A stretch of 64,000 bases of DNA. It comes from Heliocidaris erythrogramma. Its lineage: Eukaryota; Echinodermata; Echinoidea; Camarodonta; Echinometridae. Position 1 is the stretch's first letter. Each line of letters starts with the position of its first letter. The stretch lies in contig CM046870.1 of the NCBI GenBank assembly GCA_025617745.1, positions 11,398,410 to 11,462,409 on the forward strand. The letters are read 5' to 3'. Of the stretch, positions 1 to 10,446 are shown piece after piece. The notes beneath the pieces were generated by a model that was not told the DNA's origin, searched no databases, and worked only from the letters and a program-made list of their open reading frames with translations. A program made the translations under genes and the position numbers.

Positions 1-1920
1 AAAGAGAGATGGATAATTAGCATCCCTTTTATATCTCTCAATAATCTTGGAATATGCAAGAACACTATGTACAAATAAGGATTTCTGCTTCTTGTCACCT
101 TGCTCAATGTTGCCTTGAAATTTTAAATGTAATCACACAAAAGACATAAAATAGGTCAGTAGTAATTCTCACAATATATTCAGGACCAAGTGACCATTAT
201 CCACGATGAAATATATACCTAGAATAATAACACAAAAAATATGTGATACAATATAAGTATTCACGACAACATTTATGCATAATAATATGTATAACAGAAC
301 ATACAAATTCACTTTAGTATGAAGGAAAGTTGTAATATATTAATATACCTTTGCCAAATATGCACTTTATGTTGTAAAGAAAGCATATCTTTTATTCTAA
401 AATAGAAGGAAAAATATGAAAAGAAGAGATCTTGAAAAATAACCGTCTCACGGTATCAATAATTATATAATGAACAAGACCACAATGTAGATAGATTACT
501 ACTTATTAACACATTGCACAATGTTGATTTGAAATTGTATATATATGTAAATGCAATCAGATAAACACCATCAAATAGGCCGTAAGTAAAACTGTATTCT
601 CACAAAGGGAACAAGTGACCAGACCATGTGACCAGACCATGTGACCAGACAAACATTTACATATTATTATGTACAGTACATAGATTGGCTTCATGCCAAA
701 TAAATCAAATGATTAAATCGACATAAACGTAGCTTAAATATGCCATTTATTCTACGGAAAACAAAAATTTATATTGGTTCACCATTTCACCAGACATGTG
801 TCAAGGAATTAAACATGTCTCATAGTCCATAGAGTATCTGCTATAAACATGGCTCTTTAAATCACGAATTAATTAAATTAACCCTCCCTTGTCACCAAGG
901 TTTGTACAATGAAATAACTGCTTATTAGCATAAAACTGTGTAAATAAAAATATATGAAATCATTTGCTACGGAAGATCAAAAATTTCTTAATGAAAAAAA
1001 AAAGAGAAAGAAATTTGAAAAGATAGAAGATAGAAATCTGAACTATTGTATGATATCAATTTATTAATATGTCAATAGACGATTTATGAACACAATCTTA
1101 CATTAAGTATCGCGTAAGTTCATGATATTAATTGAAACAGATAAGGTATTTATCATTTATTATTACCGATATCTATTACCATACAGCAATTTACACATGA
1201 GCGTTGTCGTTTTTATATGCATGTAAGCATGTAAATATATATTGCTCCCAAATATATAATATTTATGTCAAAACACGACTGAAGCGTAAAGAAACTTTTG
1301 AGCATTATATATTTAATACTGAATGCAAACTAAAATGCGATTCCGAGAAAGCTAAATATTTAGTTAAAACAGATTCGATTAGCATGGAAAAGTAGTAACA
1401 TAAACAAAATTTTATATTTAAGATAAATGTTTTATGCAATTCATGAAAGGTTTTTATCAGTCTGCTGTGAATTCGTGAAAGTTCTTGCAGGCGTCATTTC
1501 ATATCCTGTCATTGAGCGTAAATGGTTTGATGTTTTTCATTTATAAAAACGTTAGTCTATTATTTACGATTTCATGATCATATTGCTTTTTAATACACTA
1601 ATCTGTTCAATCAGAAGGATTTTTTTTTTCACGAACGCAATAAAAGTATTTACAGCAGAGATACAACAAATTTTGGATACCACATTATTTAATGTATTTA
1701 CAGAAGAAAGCATAATCTCTCACGCAAAGTGCACATAATACAGTAAAGATTAAATACAATTTAATACATATAATATAGGAAAGCTTAAAGAGAAGTTTGA
1801 GTTCTGGGAAAGGTAAAAATTAATTTGTGAGCTTTCTCATTCCTTTTATATCAGTCTGGAAGAACATCAAAGTAGAAATGTTCCCTGAACATGCTGAAAA
1901 GGATTGCTCTTCAAATGACC
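1..1920. other. 3' flank of B-box gene copy 1, no gene
   Basis: AT-rich non-coding sequence that lies downstream of copy 1 (minus strand). It aligns by eye with 22.37-27.0 kb and 43.54-45.4 kb, the 3' flanks of copies 2 and 3, starting with the same AGAGATGGATAATTA-type stretch. The small plus-strand ORF at 1204-1395 is not preserved as a reading frame in the paralogous flanks, so I do not call it a gene. Confidence 0.75.
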
Positions 1921-2865
1921 TTATATTGGAAATATAGCGAGAAATAGCTGAAGTGTTCGGGCCGAACATTCTTTCACCCCACCCTCATCTAGTGGGTTCT
2001 TAAGTTCATCAGTCACGCATGTGTTCACACGATGCCCGTCTTTGACGACATTTTTATCGTCCACTAGTACTGTGTCAAGTGTCTGTATTGTATTCTCTGT
2101 GCTTTCCGTGTCATCATTCCATGATTTCTCCAACTCACCAATCTTTCTCTCGACCTCTTCAGCGATGTGTTGAATGTCCGCATAAAGATCGTGTTGTTTA
2201 TTGTCTATGGGGTCTCGTCTTTTCTCTGCATCTGTGTGGTTTAGCTCAAGTCGCTTCTCTCTCTCATCATTGTTCGCTCGAATCTCATCATTCTTCCTTT
2301 GAATTTCATCTTTGAGTATTTGAATCTCATTTTGGAGTTTTCGATTCATGTCATCGATCTCTTGGTTGATTTTTGCAGCATCCTCCTCTTCCCTGTCTTG
2401 GTCTGTTTTTGTAGCCTCTTGAATTGCCGAATCAACTTCGTTTTTAACGGCTTGTAGATGGGCGTCGGTATCTTTTCTACACTGAAGAATCTGGTCTCCA
2501 TACACTCGACATGACTTCAACTTGTCCTTCGCCTTTCCTTTCAAAACGTTCAGCTTTGCTTTATTTTCAATGATAGCGCCCTCTATATGTTGTCGCACGC
2601 AAGGCTTATCATGGTGTTCTATCATCGCGCATAAATAACACAAAGCTACCCCGTGTGTTTTACAATACAAGTCAATATCTTTATCATGTTTCTCACAATA
2701 GAGATTGGGCCCACCCTTTCTTGCTTTCCCTATGCATCCCTCTTTGGAGGCGCAGTCCGTGCAGAGCTTCTTCTTCTTCTCCTTCACGTAGTACGTCACA
2801 TCTGTGATCGCCTTACAGTCGTCTCCTTCGCACATGCCTTCAGCAGGGCTGAATTTAGACACCAT
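1921..2865 (-). pseudogene. truncated B-box/coiled-coil gene, copy 1 (beta-propeller deleted)
   Basis: A 314-residue remnant of the TRIM-like family, starting at the ATG at 2865, which is the position used in copies 2 and 3. A longer in-frame extension upstream only reads through an intron, a GA repeat and poly-G. Residues about 10-95 hold two Cys/His zinc-binding modules (CEGDDC, then a B-box 2 pattern YCEKH...YC...CYLC...HH...H). Residues about 100-290 are a charged coiled coil. The frame then leaves the family sequence right after GVKE and adds about 15 unrelated residues before the stop. The junction near 1972 joins the end of the coiled-coil region to sequence that lies 3' of the intact gene, so the whole C-terminal propeller (about 300 residues) is gone. 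It could still be expressed as a B-box/coiled-coil-only protein, but a deletion pseudogene is the simpler reading. Confidence 0.85.
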
Positions 2866-3022
2866 GCTGATCAGAGTATTGACCTGTAGAATTGAAGGAG
2901 AGGGATGCAATACAGAGAAAATGAGAGAGAGAGAGAGGGGTAGAGGACGAGATTGATAGAGAGAGAGAGAGAGAGAGAGAGTGTAGCGAGACAGAACCGA
3001 TATACAGACAGACAAACAGAGA

Positions 3023-3054
<32 letters not shown>

Positions 3055-3152
3055 AGAAGGGGGACAGGGAAGGACAGAGTGAGAGGAAAGACAAAAACAG
3101 ACTTTGATAGAGCGGGATACCCAGCAGAATTTTAGAAATAAAGTCCATTTCA
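2866..3152 (-). other. 5' intron of copy 1 with GA and poly-G tracts
   Basis: Read on the minus strand, a pyrimidine-rich stretch ends in TTCTACAG followed by GTCAATACTC and the ATG. The same arrangement precedes copies 2 and 3, so this is the 3' end of an intron within the 5' UTR. The intron contains a (GA)n tract at about 2918-2981 and a pure G run of about 27 bases at 3026-3052. The upstream exon is not identified. Confidence 0.6.
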
Positions 3153-3292
3153 GGGGCATTTCATCAAAGGACTTGTCAGACATTTTATCCGACACTTGAT
3201 TTGCTCTCAGCCAATCAGATGCAAGGATTTCAGTAGCTTATAACAGTTGTCGGATAAAATATCCGACAACTTCCTTTCATGAAACGCTCCCC
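3153..3292. mobile_element. 140-bp MITE with GGGGC-type inverted ends
   Basis: The left end GGGGCATTTCATCAAAGGAC and the right end, read inverted, GGGGAGCGTTTCATGAAAGG match, and both continue into a shared TTTTATCCGACA block. Short, non-coding and palindromic, it fits a non-autonomous DNA transposon. The target duplication is not clear. Confidence 0.7.
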
Positions 3293-3514
3293 AGGTGGCA
3301 ATCTCTCATACGTAAATAAAGAAAAAAAAAAAGACTTATATTACTGTTCCATTCATATTAAAACAATTATAATTTGTTTTGTAAAAAAAAAAATAAACGA
3401 AGAAGCTTGACTGGGAGGAATTTTTAATTTGTAAACAAATCTTTCGGCATATTACTCCCAGTGTTAAAGATCGTATGCTCGATCTGTAATGAAAAACACA
3501 AGTCAGAAAAAATT

Positions 3515-3586
3515 GGAACCAGCGGGATTCGAACCTGTCATCTACTGCTTGCGGGCAGCGACTTAACCACCAGGCTATTCTGGTTC
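3515..3586 (-). tRNA. tRNA-like sequence (probably pseudogene or SINE head)
   Basis: The minus strand reads as a tRNA, with acceptor GAACCAG pairing with CTGGTTC, a D-arm GCCTGGTGGTTAAG and a T-loop GGTTCGAATCCCG. The anticodon loop in the better copies reads CCGGCAA (GGC-like) and lacks the universal U33. The T-stem has mismatches. It recurs at 3796-3868, so I treat it as a dispersed tRNA-derived repeat and not as a functional gene. Confidence 0.4.
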
Positions 3587-3795
3587 ACGGCCAAGTCACG
3601 ACGAACTAGAATCAAATACCCAAGATCCTCTTCTTTCTGACTCATTAATATTCAAACGGTCCGCCGTAGACAATGGTTAGTAAACGAAGCTTGACTGGGG
3701 AGGAATTTTTAATTTGTAAATCTTTCGGCATATTACTCCCAGTGTTAAAGATCGTATGCTCGATCTGTAATGAAAAACACAAGTCAGAAAAAATT

Positions 3796-3868
3796 GGAAC
3801 CAGCGGGACTCGAACCTGTCATCTACTGCTTGCCGGGCAGCGACTTAACCACCAGGCTATTCTGGTTC
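3796..3868 (-). tRNA. tRNA-like sequence, second copy
   Basis: Same tRNA-like structure as the copy at 3515-3586, with one more base in the anticodon arm (GCCGGGCAGC) that restores a 4-bp stem. T-arm reads GGTTCGAGTCCCG on the minus strand. Confidence 0.4.
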
Positions 3869-4007
3869 ACGGCCAAGTCACGACGAACTAGAATCAAATA
3901 CCCAAGATCCTCTTCTTTCTGACTCATTAATATAACGGTCCGCCGTAGCCAATGGTTAGTAAACGAAGAAGCTTGACTGGGGAGGAATTTTTAATTTGTA
4001 AACAAAT

Positions 4008-4062
4008 GGTTAAGTCGCTGCCCGGCAAGCAGTAGATGACAGGTTCGAATCCCGCTGGTTCC
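4008..4062 (+). tRNA. partial tRNA-like sequence, inverted third copy
   Basis: Begins within the D-arm (GGTTAAGTCGCTG) and runs through the T-arm and 3' acceptor half. The 5' acceptor half is missing, so this copy cannot form a tRNA. Confidence 0.4.
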
Positions 4063-4193
4063 AATTTTTTCTGACTTGTGTTTTTCATTACAGATCGAGC
4101 ATACGATCTTTAACACTGGGAGTAATATGCCGAAAGATTTGTTTACAAATTAAAAAAAAATACTTAAAAAAAAAATGTTTCCTTCTGCGGTTG

Positions 4194-5750
4194 GCCTCTC
4201 ATACAGGGGCAGCGGAGCGACTTTCAAAGTGTATGTGTGTGGGGGGACGGGGTAAAAGCCAATTGAGCACTTGGGGGGGGGGGGGCGGGGGACAGCACCT
4301 ACAAGTGGTGAGCATAAAGCGAAAATAAACGGATCATTTTGTGACATTGGTATTACCCTACAATCATGAAGTCTAATAAATACATTATCAATCATCACGT
4401 TCTTCCTTATGTTTATAGTGGTTCTGAACACTGCTTCAGCTTCCCCAATTAACGGTTGTGTGTAATGCTCAAATGATTCATGAGCGAGCAAAAATGTTCA
4501 GACTTTTGTCTTATGCTGAAGTCCTAGTGTTGTGCATTATCATCAGCGATATAATGCAAATGACAACATCAAATTAATTGGGGGAGTGTCAAATGTTCTT
4601 TTAATTTGTACATTAACCCTATAGTTTTTCTATAGGATTACATCGATATCAACTTCATGCAATCTGCTGGGTTTCATGATAATAATATAATACTATCATT
4701 ATACTATAAGAGAGAGCAAGTGTAGCGAGCGAGTTTAGGGTAATTTTTGCAGAAAATTTTTGCCCTTACTTGGTGTAAAGCATGGGCACATTAGAGCAAG
4801 CGGAATGAGAAATCTTGTGCTTGGGAGGGAGGATGTGCATTGTGCTCCTCTTGCCTGCAGCTCCACTGCCTTAACGTCGGAACGTCGGGCTTGGACAGTG
4901 AATTGGGGGGGGGGGGGATCTTTTGTCTGGCGGACAAAAGATGTCCTCCATCCATTGTCCGAGTCTGACGTTCCAACGCTTCTTTTACATTGTAGTTGTA
5001 GTAATATGAGTACATGTTACTTCATTAAGCCGCACTGATTCTTTGAAGCTAGATAATGGCGCTTTTTGTAAGAAACAGTGGGAAGTGGGAAATATATATA
5101 AAAGGGGGTACTTTATATCAGAAGAGGAAAGTTCGCTTATCAGAGTTGGGAAAGGGTACTTATAAGAGGTGAAAACGGGCGATTATGAAAAGACAAAAAG
5201 TATACTAATTACTGAATATTAAAAAGGGCGCTCATCAGAAGTAAAGAGGAGGCACTTATCAGATTGTAAAAGGGGCAATTTTCAGAAGGGGAAAATGGGT
5301 ACCCATTAGAAGGGGAACAGGTCACCTATCAGAAATAAAATGCACTTTTCAAAGGAAAAAGGGGGCAATTACTAGATTCAAAATCGGGCGCTTATCAGAA
5401 GGGGAAAAGTACAGAAAAGAAAAGGGGCAACTTTGCGACTTCAAGTAAAATTGCACTTATCGAAGTTGAATATGGACACTTATCATCAGGAGAAAAAAGG
5501 GCATTTTATATCGAAAAGGGAAAGGGCACTTATGAGAATGGAAAACGGCACTTCAGGTATAAAAGGACAATTTTCAGAAATAAAAAGGGCACTTCTTGGG
5601 TACTTGAATAAGTGCGGGGAGCCACAGTCCCCCTCCCCCCCCCCCCCCGGGAGCGCCACCTCTGCTCTCATCCAATACTAAGGTACAAGCATCGTACCTC
5701 ATCCCAGGTACTCGTTCAATGATACATTTTCATTTCCCTGTTTTTATTCT
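4194..5750. repeat. start of segmental unit 1, with a degenerate tandem array
   Basis: From GGCAGCGGAGCGACTTTCAA onward the sequence aligns with 32403 onward. No gene is seen. Between about 5090 and 5620 there is a degenerate array built on GGGCACTTATCAGAAGGGG, at irregular spacing of roughly 25-35 bases. The array is shared with 33.26-33.79 kb, so it predates the segmental duplication. Confidence 0.7.
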
Positions 5751-6366
5751 GTCAAAGCGACCCTCGGCGTAGCTCACCTTACCTACACGTAAGCTGCTCT
5801 TTAAAAAAAATAGTTATATCAAGTTCAAATGAGAGTTGACTGCCTTGACACTCCTTTTATGATAATTAAAACTTTATTGGATGAAGAACAATGCACCAAT
5901 CAACTTGTAAGCTAGTTATTTACCGTCCAACTTAGGACTATACTGAGCCCTTGACACTGATGTGCCTTATAGCCGAGTCATACCGCAAAACCGACTACAC
6001 CCCAACTCCAAAACGACCGATTCTTTTCTATTGGGGGTAATGTAATTTTTCGTTCGGCCTGTTGTCTGTCTGATGTCGGTTTCGTTGATGTGACTGGGGT
6101 ATTTTCAATATCACCGTTCATGCATGGATGCATGCATGTATTCAATGCAGAAATATGACAAGTAAGGGTGGGGGGGGGGGGGGGGTACTAACAAGAGATA
6201 GGCACCGCTGCTCTTTGTGAATGAAATGCTATGAATTTGAACAACAGCCTGTTTTCGCCTAACTCGTGGGGTAAGAATGATTTTGCTTTTGATGTTCTTA
6301 TTGGCACGTATTCATAAAAGCGGACTTTGTTAACTCTGGCTTAACTTCATGATAGTGTATCTCTTT
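5751..6366. repeat. internal paralogous unit (5.75-7.4 kb type), first copy
   Basis: Starts near CAAAGCGACCCTCGGCGTAG and shares order and sequence with about 16367-17400, 30.9-31.66 kb (partial), 33.92-36.0 kb and 38.1-39.2 kb. The minus-strand ORF within it decays between copies, so it is non-coding. It is useful because different copies carry or lack the MITEs described below. Confidence 0.7.
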
Positions 6367-6473
6367 CAGTGGCGGATCCATAAAGGGGCCTAAAAAATGC
6401 TGAGGACCCTTTTTTGTCAGAAATGTTGTGAAAATTGAGCCCCCTCCCTCAAGAAATCCTGGATCCGCCACTG
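6367..6473. mobile_element. 107-bp hAT-type MITE with 8-bp TSD
   Basis: Inverted ends CAGTGGCGGATCCA and TGGATCCGCCACTG. It is flanked by ATCTCTTT (6359-6366) and ATCCCTTT (6474-6481), one mismatch apart. Paralogous sequences near 17007, 31123 and 38760 hold a single ATCCCTTT with no insert. An 8-bp TSD and CAGTGGCG ends fit a non-autonomous hAT element. The same insertion is present at 35311-35417. Confidence 0.85.
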
Positions 6474-6623
6474 ATCCCTTTTGTGATGTATTTCAAATAG
6501 TTTTTGGTTACGTTTTTTGTGAAAAAAAATTAATCCCAGGACCGATTTTAGTAGACAAGTCAAATGGTAAAGCTGATTTCGGTGCAGAACAATTACTATT
6601 TTGCTACAGATCACAAATGTTAA

Positions 6624-6930
6624 AGGGCTGGTCACCGTTTGTCCGATAACGATACCGAGATTTTCAATTAAAGGTATAACCTACTTTATGATGTGTACTT
6701 GTATGCTGGTTAATCTGTTAATCGCAAGGCAGCCCTATACGGTGTACCTATAATGAAACTATCGTGATCGTTATCGGATAAATGTGACCAGACCTTATTA
6801 AGGTACACCCTAGAGTTGCCCTAGTATTAAAAGACACGAGTATACTCACACGCATTCACCATTATAGTAGTGTGTACCTTTAGCTGAAAATCTCTTCTCG
6901 TTATCGTTATCGGACAAATGTGACCAGCCC
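6624..6930. mobile_element. MITE family A, 307 bp, TTAA target
   Basis: The ends AGGGCTGGTCAC and GTGACCAGCCC are inverted, followed inward by a shared CCGATAACGATA block. It is flanked by TTAA at 6620-6623 and 6931-6934. The paralogue at 17248-17251 has a single TTAA and no insert. TTAA targeting fits piggyBac- or Kolobok-type transposases. Other copies are at 31371-31659 and 35569-35875. Confidence 0.85.
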
Positions 6931-6934
6931 TTAA

Positions 6935-7263
6935 AGTTGGAGCGACAAGTCGCAATCTATGGGCGGTTTTACAATTGGCTGCTCCTTTCTCTGGATCGAA
7001 TTTCAAAGCGACTTCAATTTATCGCGCGCAGCTAATAAAAGTTTGCACATTGACCCAAATTTGAGTAAACAAGATCGCGCGTTCTTTATTCCAGTATTTG
7101 AATCTTATTGGTCGGTTACGTATGTAGGGATTCGAGTTAACGATCACACGAGGAATTCGGCAATAACATTCCTTCGGTAGCGCACGATTGGACCTGATTG
7201 TATCCGAATTTCCCCGAGTCAGGCCAACTGGTCAGGCCCATGGATTACGACTTGCCACTCCCT
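6935..7263. mobile_element. MITE family B, 329 bp, inserted in the right TTAA of MITE A
   Basis: It begins AGTTGGAGCGACAAGTCG, and its right end read inverted is AGGGAGTGGCAAGTCG. Both continue into AATCYATGGGC. It is flanked by TTAA at 6931-6934 and 7264-7267. Unit 2 at 35876-35879 has the single TTAA without this insert, so the insertion followed the segmental duplication. It has no credible ORF. Confidence 0.85.
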
Positions 7264-7267
7264 TTAA

Positions 7268-8161
7268 CTTTGACGCTCCATAAACAATAAGTTTCGGACC
7301 GCCAAAACAATATGAAATCAAACGTCGATTTTCAACGGAAAGTTGTGTTTCTAGTTCCTATATTCGTAGAGAAGTGAAAGTTGTATTTCCTTGTATAAAC
7401 ACCACTATATTCATACATTTCTATATTTTGAATGATTAAATCTATCAAATTTTATATTGTTTAATAACCAGTGTTGTTTCCAAGTCCGACCCTTCCGAGT
7501 CCAAGTCCGAAATAGCGATTCCATATAAATTTAATGTACTAAATTTCACCCACTTCTTTCGTCGCTCTAAGATCAATCAATTAGATTTTAGAAGGCATCA
7601 ATCCATCCAGTCCCTCACTTTAGAAAGCAATCAATAAATAAAAATCCTACAATCAATAATCCAAACAGAAAAACCTTATCAAAGTAATTATGATCTATGA
7701 ATCAGTAACTGATTGAATAGGGGAAAAATCGTGAATTTCACAATAAATTGATTAACGTAACTTCTAAGCTATAAGCATCATAAAAACAAGGAATGCTATG
7801 ATAAAATGATCCAGTAATAATATCGAAGCACCAACAACACAGGAGTCATCAATGAACAAAGATGTAACAGGTGACATTTCTAATACAAACAGAACATCCT
7901 GACAAAATTTAGTATAATAGTGCATCCTATAGTGTTTCTGAACCGTCCTATATATGCCTATATCTATATCAAGTCAAACACAGACGGGCAAAAGAAGTTT
8001 ACCTGAGGCCCCCCCCCCCCCCCCCAATTCCACTCATTCCTACCATACGTGTCTCAGAGTGATTTTAATGGATGCATATGATATATACATTAAACAGACA
8101 CCAAACTTGTCCTTCCTCCTAAAGAGAATATTTTACAGGAATTATGTGAATTTGTGATGGA
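7268..8161. other. unit sequence without a gene
   Basis: AT-rich sequence aligned with 35.88-36.77 kb in unit 2 and, from about 7843, with 32.19-32.39 kb. It includes a C run at about 8010-8024. No coding potential is recognised. Confidence 0.6.
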
Positions 8162-8361
8162 TTTTTTTTTTTTATTAAAGTAGATATTCAAAGAAAATCA
8201 CAAATATGGCAATTAATGTATCACTAGAAACTGGGAAGCTTACAGATGGCAATCGTATAAGTTTTATGTCAACTGCGTATCTGGTGATTATAAAAAAACA
8301 CAAATAAAAGCTCTTCTCAGCATCTGGAATATCCGAGGATTCGCCAGAAATATAGCGATGT

Positions 8362-8932
8362 TTTGATGTCGTCACACACGGGATCGATCCTGCTTAAGCA
8401 GACGACGTCCTATAATGAATGAACGTAATTGCAATGCAATTATTTATGAAATTATAAAGAGTTTGGTGTATTTAAACATGACCTTATTTCACACCATTAT
8501 AAAGGGAAAGTGAAACTGATTCTGATAGCTAAAACCGTTTGATTGTAAATACATAGGAGAAGGGTCAATGATCAATGAAATAAACCCCACTTTCAAATTG
8601 AAAAGCCCTCCGAATAATAGCAGGATGGTATTCGTTCCCTCTTGAAACGCCGAACATGGCCCGGTGCAAGCAGCTGAAAATACAATGCCGTCTTATTTTG
8701 TTTACAAGTGACTGATTCCTTTATTTTTTTAACGCTGCATTTTTCATCAAAATAATACCATACACGAAGTTAAGAGTGAGGCAACAGACTAACATTAAGA
8801 CTGACGCTAGTGAAGGAAGAGAAATAAGTGAAGAGGAGATGACAAAATAGGCTCTGAAAAATGTGTAAGATGTTATGGGACATCGTCTGCTTAGACAGGA
8901 CTGGTCCAGGGTGTGTCGTCACATATCTCAGC
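8362..8932. repeat. inverted repeat pair, possible nested MITE
   Basis: The segment at about 8362-8413 (contains TAAGCAGACGACGTCCTATAA) matches the complement of about 8875-8932 (contains TTATGGGACATCGTCTGCTTA). Arms of about 50 bases are separated by about 460. Ends with GTCGTCAC fit a small DNA transposon inside the LINE 3' part, but no target duplication was identified. Confidence 0.5.
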
Positions 8933-9316
8933 AGCGTTCGAGGAGCTCTTCAGCTGCTATATCGGGGGCTGTATTTTACCGTTTTATAATTGATAATAAT
9001 AATTACTTCAAATGTTTCCAAGCGTTGAATTTGGATAACCTTGTTTAATTTATGCCATCTATGCAATAATAAGTATTAAGCCAATATTTAAATCATTAAC
9101 GTTCTACTTTAAATTAAAACTTGCATACATATACATGTCATAACAAAACGTAACAGATATATTAACTTCAAAGTGTTACAAAACAGTTCGTTTTACATAA
9201 TATTCAGTATTTAAGTTCTCTCATTTTCTTTTCACATTTTTTTCAGAACACATCCTTTTGAAGATTTGATCTCCATTTTAATTCTTCTATGAATTCGTCG
9301 AAAATCCCTTTAAAAT

Positions 9317-9709
9317 TTAAATTTCTTTTTTATTTAAATTAATCAATATATTATATAAAAGCAATATGCTTACATTCACTTCCCCTCGTCTACCTATAAC
9401 TATATCTACATAATCTATTACATCATTTTTAACAGTTATTTCGATATCAACACAAAATTTACTAAATTTACTCCAAAAGAGTCTTGACAAAAAACAATCA
9501 TAAAACAAATGATAATAATTTTCAATAGTATTACAATTATAGCAATGTGGAGATTCAGACAATTTAAAACGAAACAAATATTCATTAGACATCAATAGCT
9601 TATATAAAAATTTAAAATTAAATTGAGCTAAACGAAGTTCCTTAATCAAAGTAATCTTTTCTTTCCAAATCTTGTTCCAGTTCAGGTTTTTTTTAGATAT
9701 AATGACCAA
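9317..9709 (-). pseudogene. LINE reverse-transcriptase C-terminal fragment with zinc-binding motif
   Basis: This 130-residue ORF looks like the end of a non-LTR retrotransposon ORF2. It has a basic, aromatic-rich segment, then CYNC-x6-HLFYDC followed by an FW pair, the pattern of the zf-RVT domain found C-terminal to such reverse transcriptases. The polymerase core is absent, lost to 5' truncation at about 9757. The ATG used is only the first in frame. The clade is not assigned. It has no host function that can be supported. Confidence 0.7.
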
Positions 9710-9757
9710 TATTGATCTACATTAGGGGTAATGAATTTTTTATTTACTTTTTTAGTT

Positions 9758-10208
9758 TTCGACCAGGTGTATGAAAAAATTTGGGCCTAACTGTACCTGT
9801 CGCTTCTGTATTCCATTGAAATCATTCTAGCTCATGAAATCACCCCTGACACACGTTAAGTTGGTATTTATTTTGTAAAATGTTATAAATATGCATTCAA
9901 AATGTCTTTTAAGTACACGCAACGGAATATATTCCAAAAAGATATGGATTGAACTGGTGATTTTAATTGACCTGGTGATTTACTTCATCTCATTCATATT
10001 TCAATCATTGTGACGTGAGCAGAATCACATAGGAAACAAATAAACATTCATGAAAATAACAAACGTAATTCTACTCTTCAAATGCCCATTTCAAGTTAAG
10101 AAACATTTGACACCAAACATGTTTTTCCTTATATCCACCCTTAGGCCTATATATTTATGAATATTGCTTAACATGCTTAGATTTCTCCCCATATTTGGAT
10201 TGCATTTG
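9758..10208. other. unit sequence without a gene
   Basis: Aligned with about 36786-37200 in unit 2, starting at TTTTCGACCAGGTGTATGA. Nothing recognisable besides the alignment. Confidence 0.6.
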
Positions 10209-10446
10209 CAGTGGCGGATCCAGAGGGGGGGGGGGGGGGGGCACAGGGGGCACGGGGGGCACGTGCCCCCCCCCCCCCGGCCAAAAAAGACCTTTTGTTT
10301 TGCTTGTCAGGGTATTATGGAGGAAAACTGGACCACCATAACCACCCCCCCCCCCCCGAGCGACTTTTCGAGAAGCTGGCGAAAGTTGACAAACCTTCAT
10401 TTGTGTGCCCCCCCCCCCTTTTTACTCAATCCTGGATCCGCCCCTG
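10209..10446. mobile_element. 238-bp hAT-like MITE with poly-G/poly-C interior
   Basis: Ends CAGTGGCGGATCCAG and CTGGATCCGCCCCTG are inverted. The flanks share at least ATTTG, and unit 2 at about 37195-37205 has the uninterrupted GCATTTGATATGG. The interior is mostly G and C runs around AAAGACC and yields spurious glycine/proline ORFs on both strands. Confidence 0.75.

Larger units (their letters stand above)
3397..4150. repeat. three copies of a ~280-bp tRNA-containing repeat (two direct, one inverted)
   Basis: The unit starting CGAAGAAGCTTGACTGGG runs from about 3397 and again from about 3675 in the same orientation. A third partial copy at about 4000-4150 is inverted and faces them. Each carries a tRNA-like segment next to the block AATTTTTTCTGACTTGTG. 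The inverted third copy could pair with the second as a hairpin of more than 100 bases. Confidence 0.75.
8162..9757 (-). mobile_element. 5'-truncated LINE (non-LTR retrotransposon) insertion
   Basis: Absent from unit 2, where the flanks join at about 36772-36785. On the minus strand the insert ends in an A-rich tail (the T run at 8162-8174), preceded by the C-terminal coding end of a reverse transcriptase (9317-9709). Truncated 5' ends plus a poly-A tail are the signature of target-primed insertion. An inverted-repeat structure at 8362-8932 lies in its 3' part. A clear target duplication was not found. Confidence 0.65.

Noticed and set aside
2866-3195. 110-residue N-terminal extension of B-box copy 1
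   Set aside because: It reads through a GA repeat, a G run and an intron acceptor, has no counterpart in copies 2 and 3, and overlaps the MITE at 3153-3292.
3515-3586. Functional tRNA gene
   Set aside because: T-stem mismatches, absence of U33 and presence as multiple repeat copies indicate a tRNA-derived repeat.
6959-7180. Small gene of 73 residues
   Set aside because: It lies entirely within MITE B, which is absent from the paralogous site.
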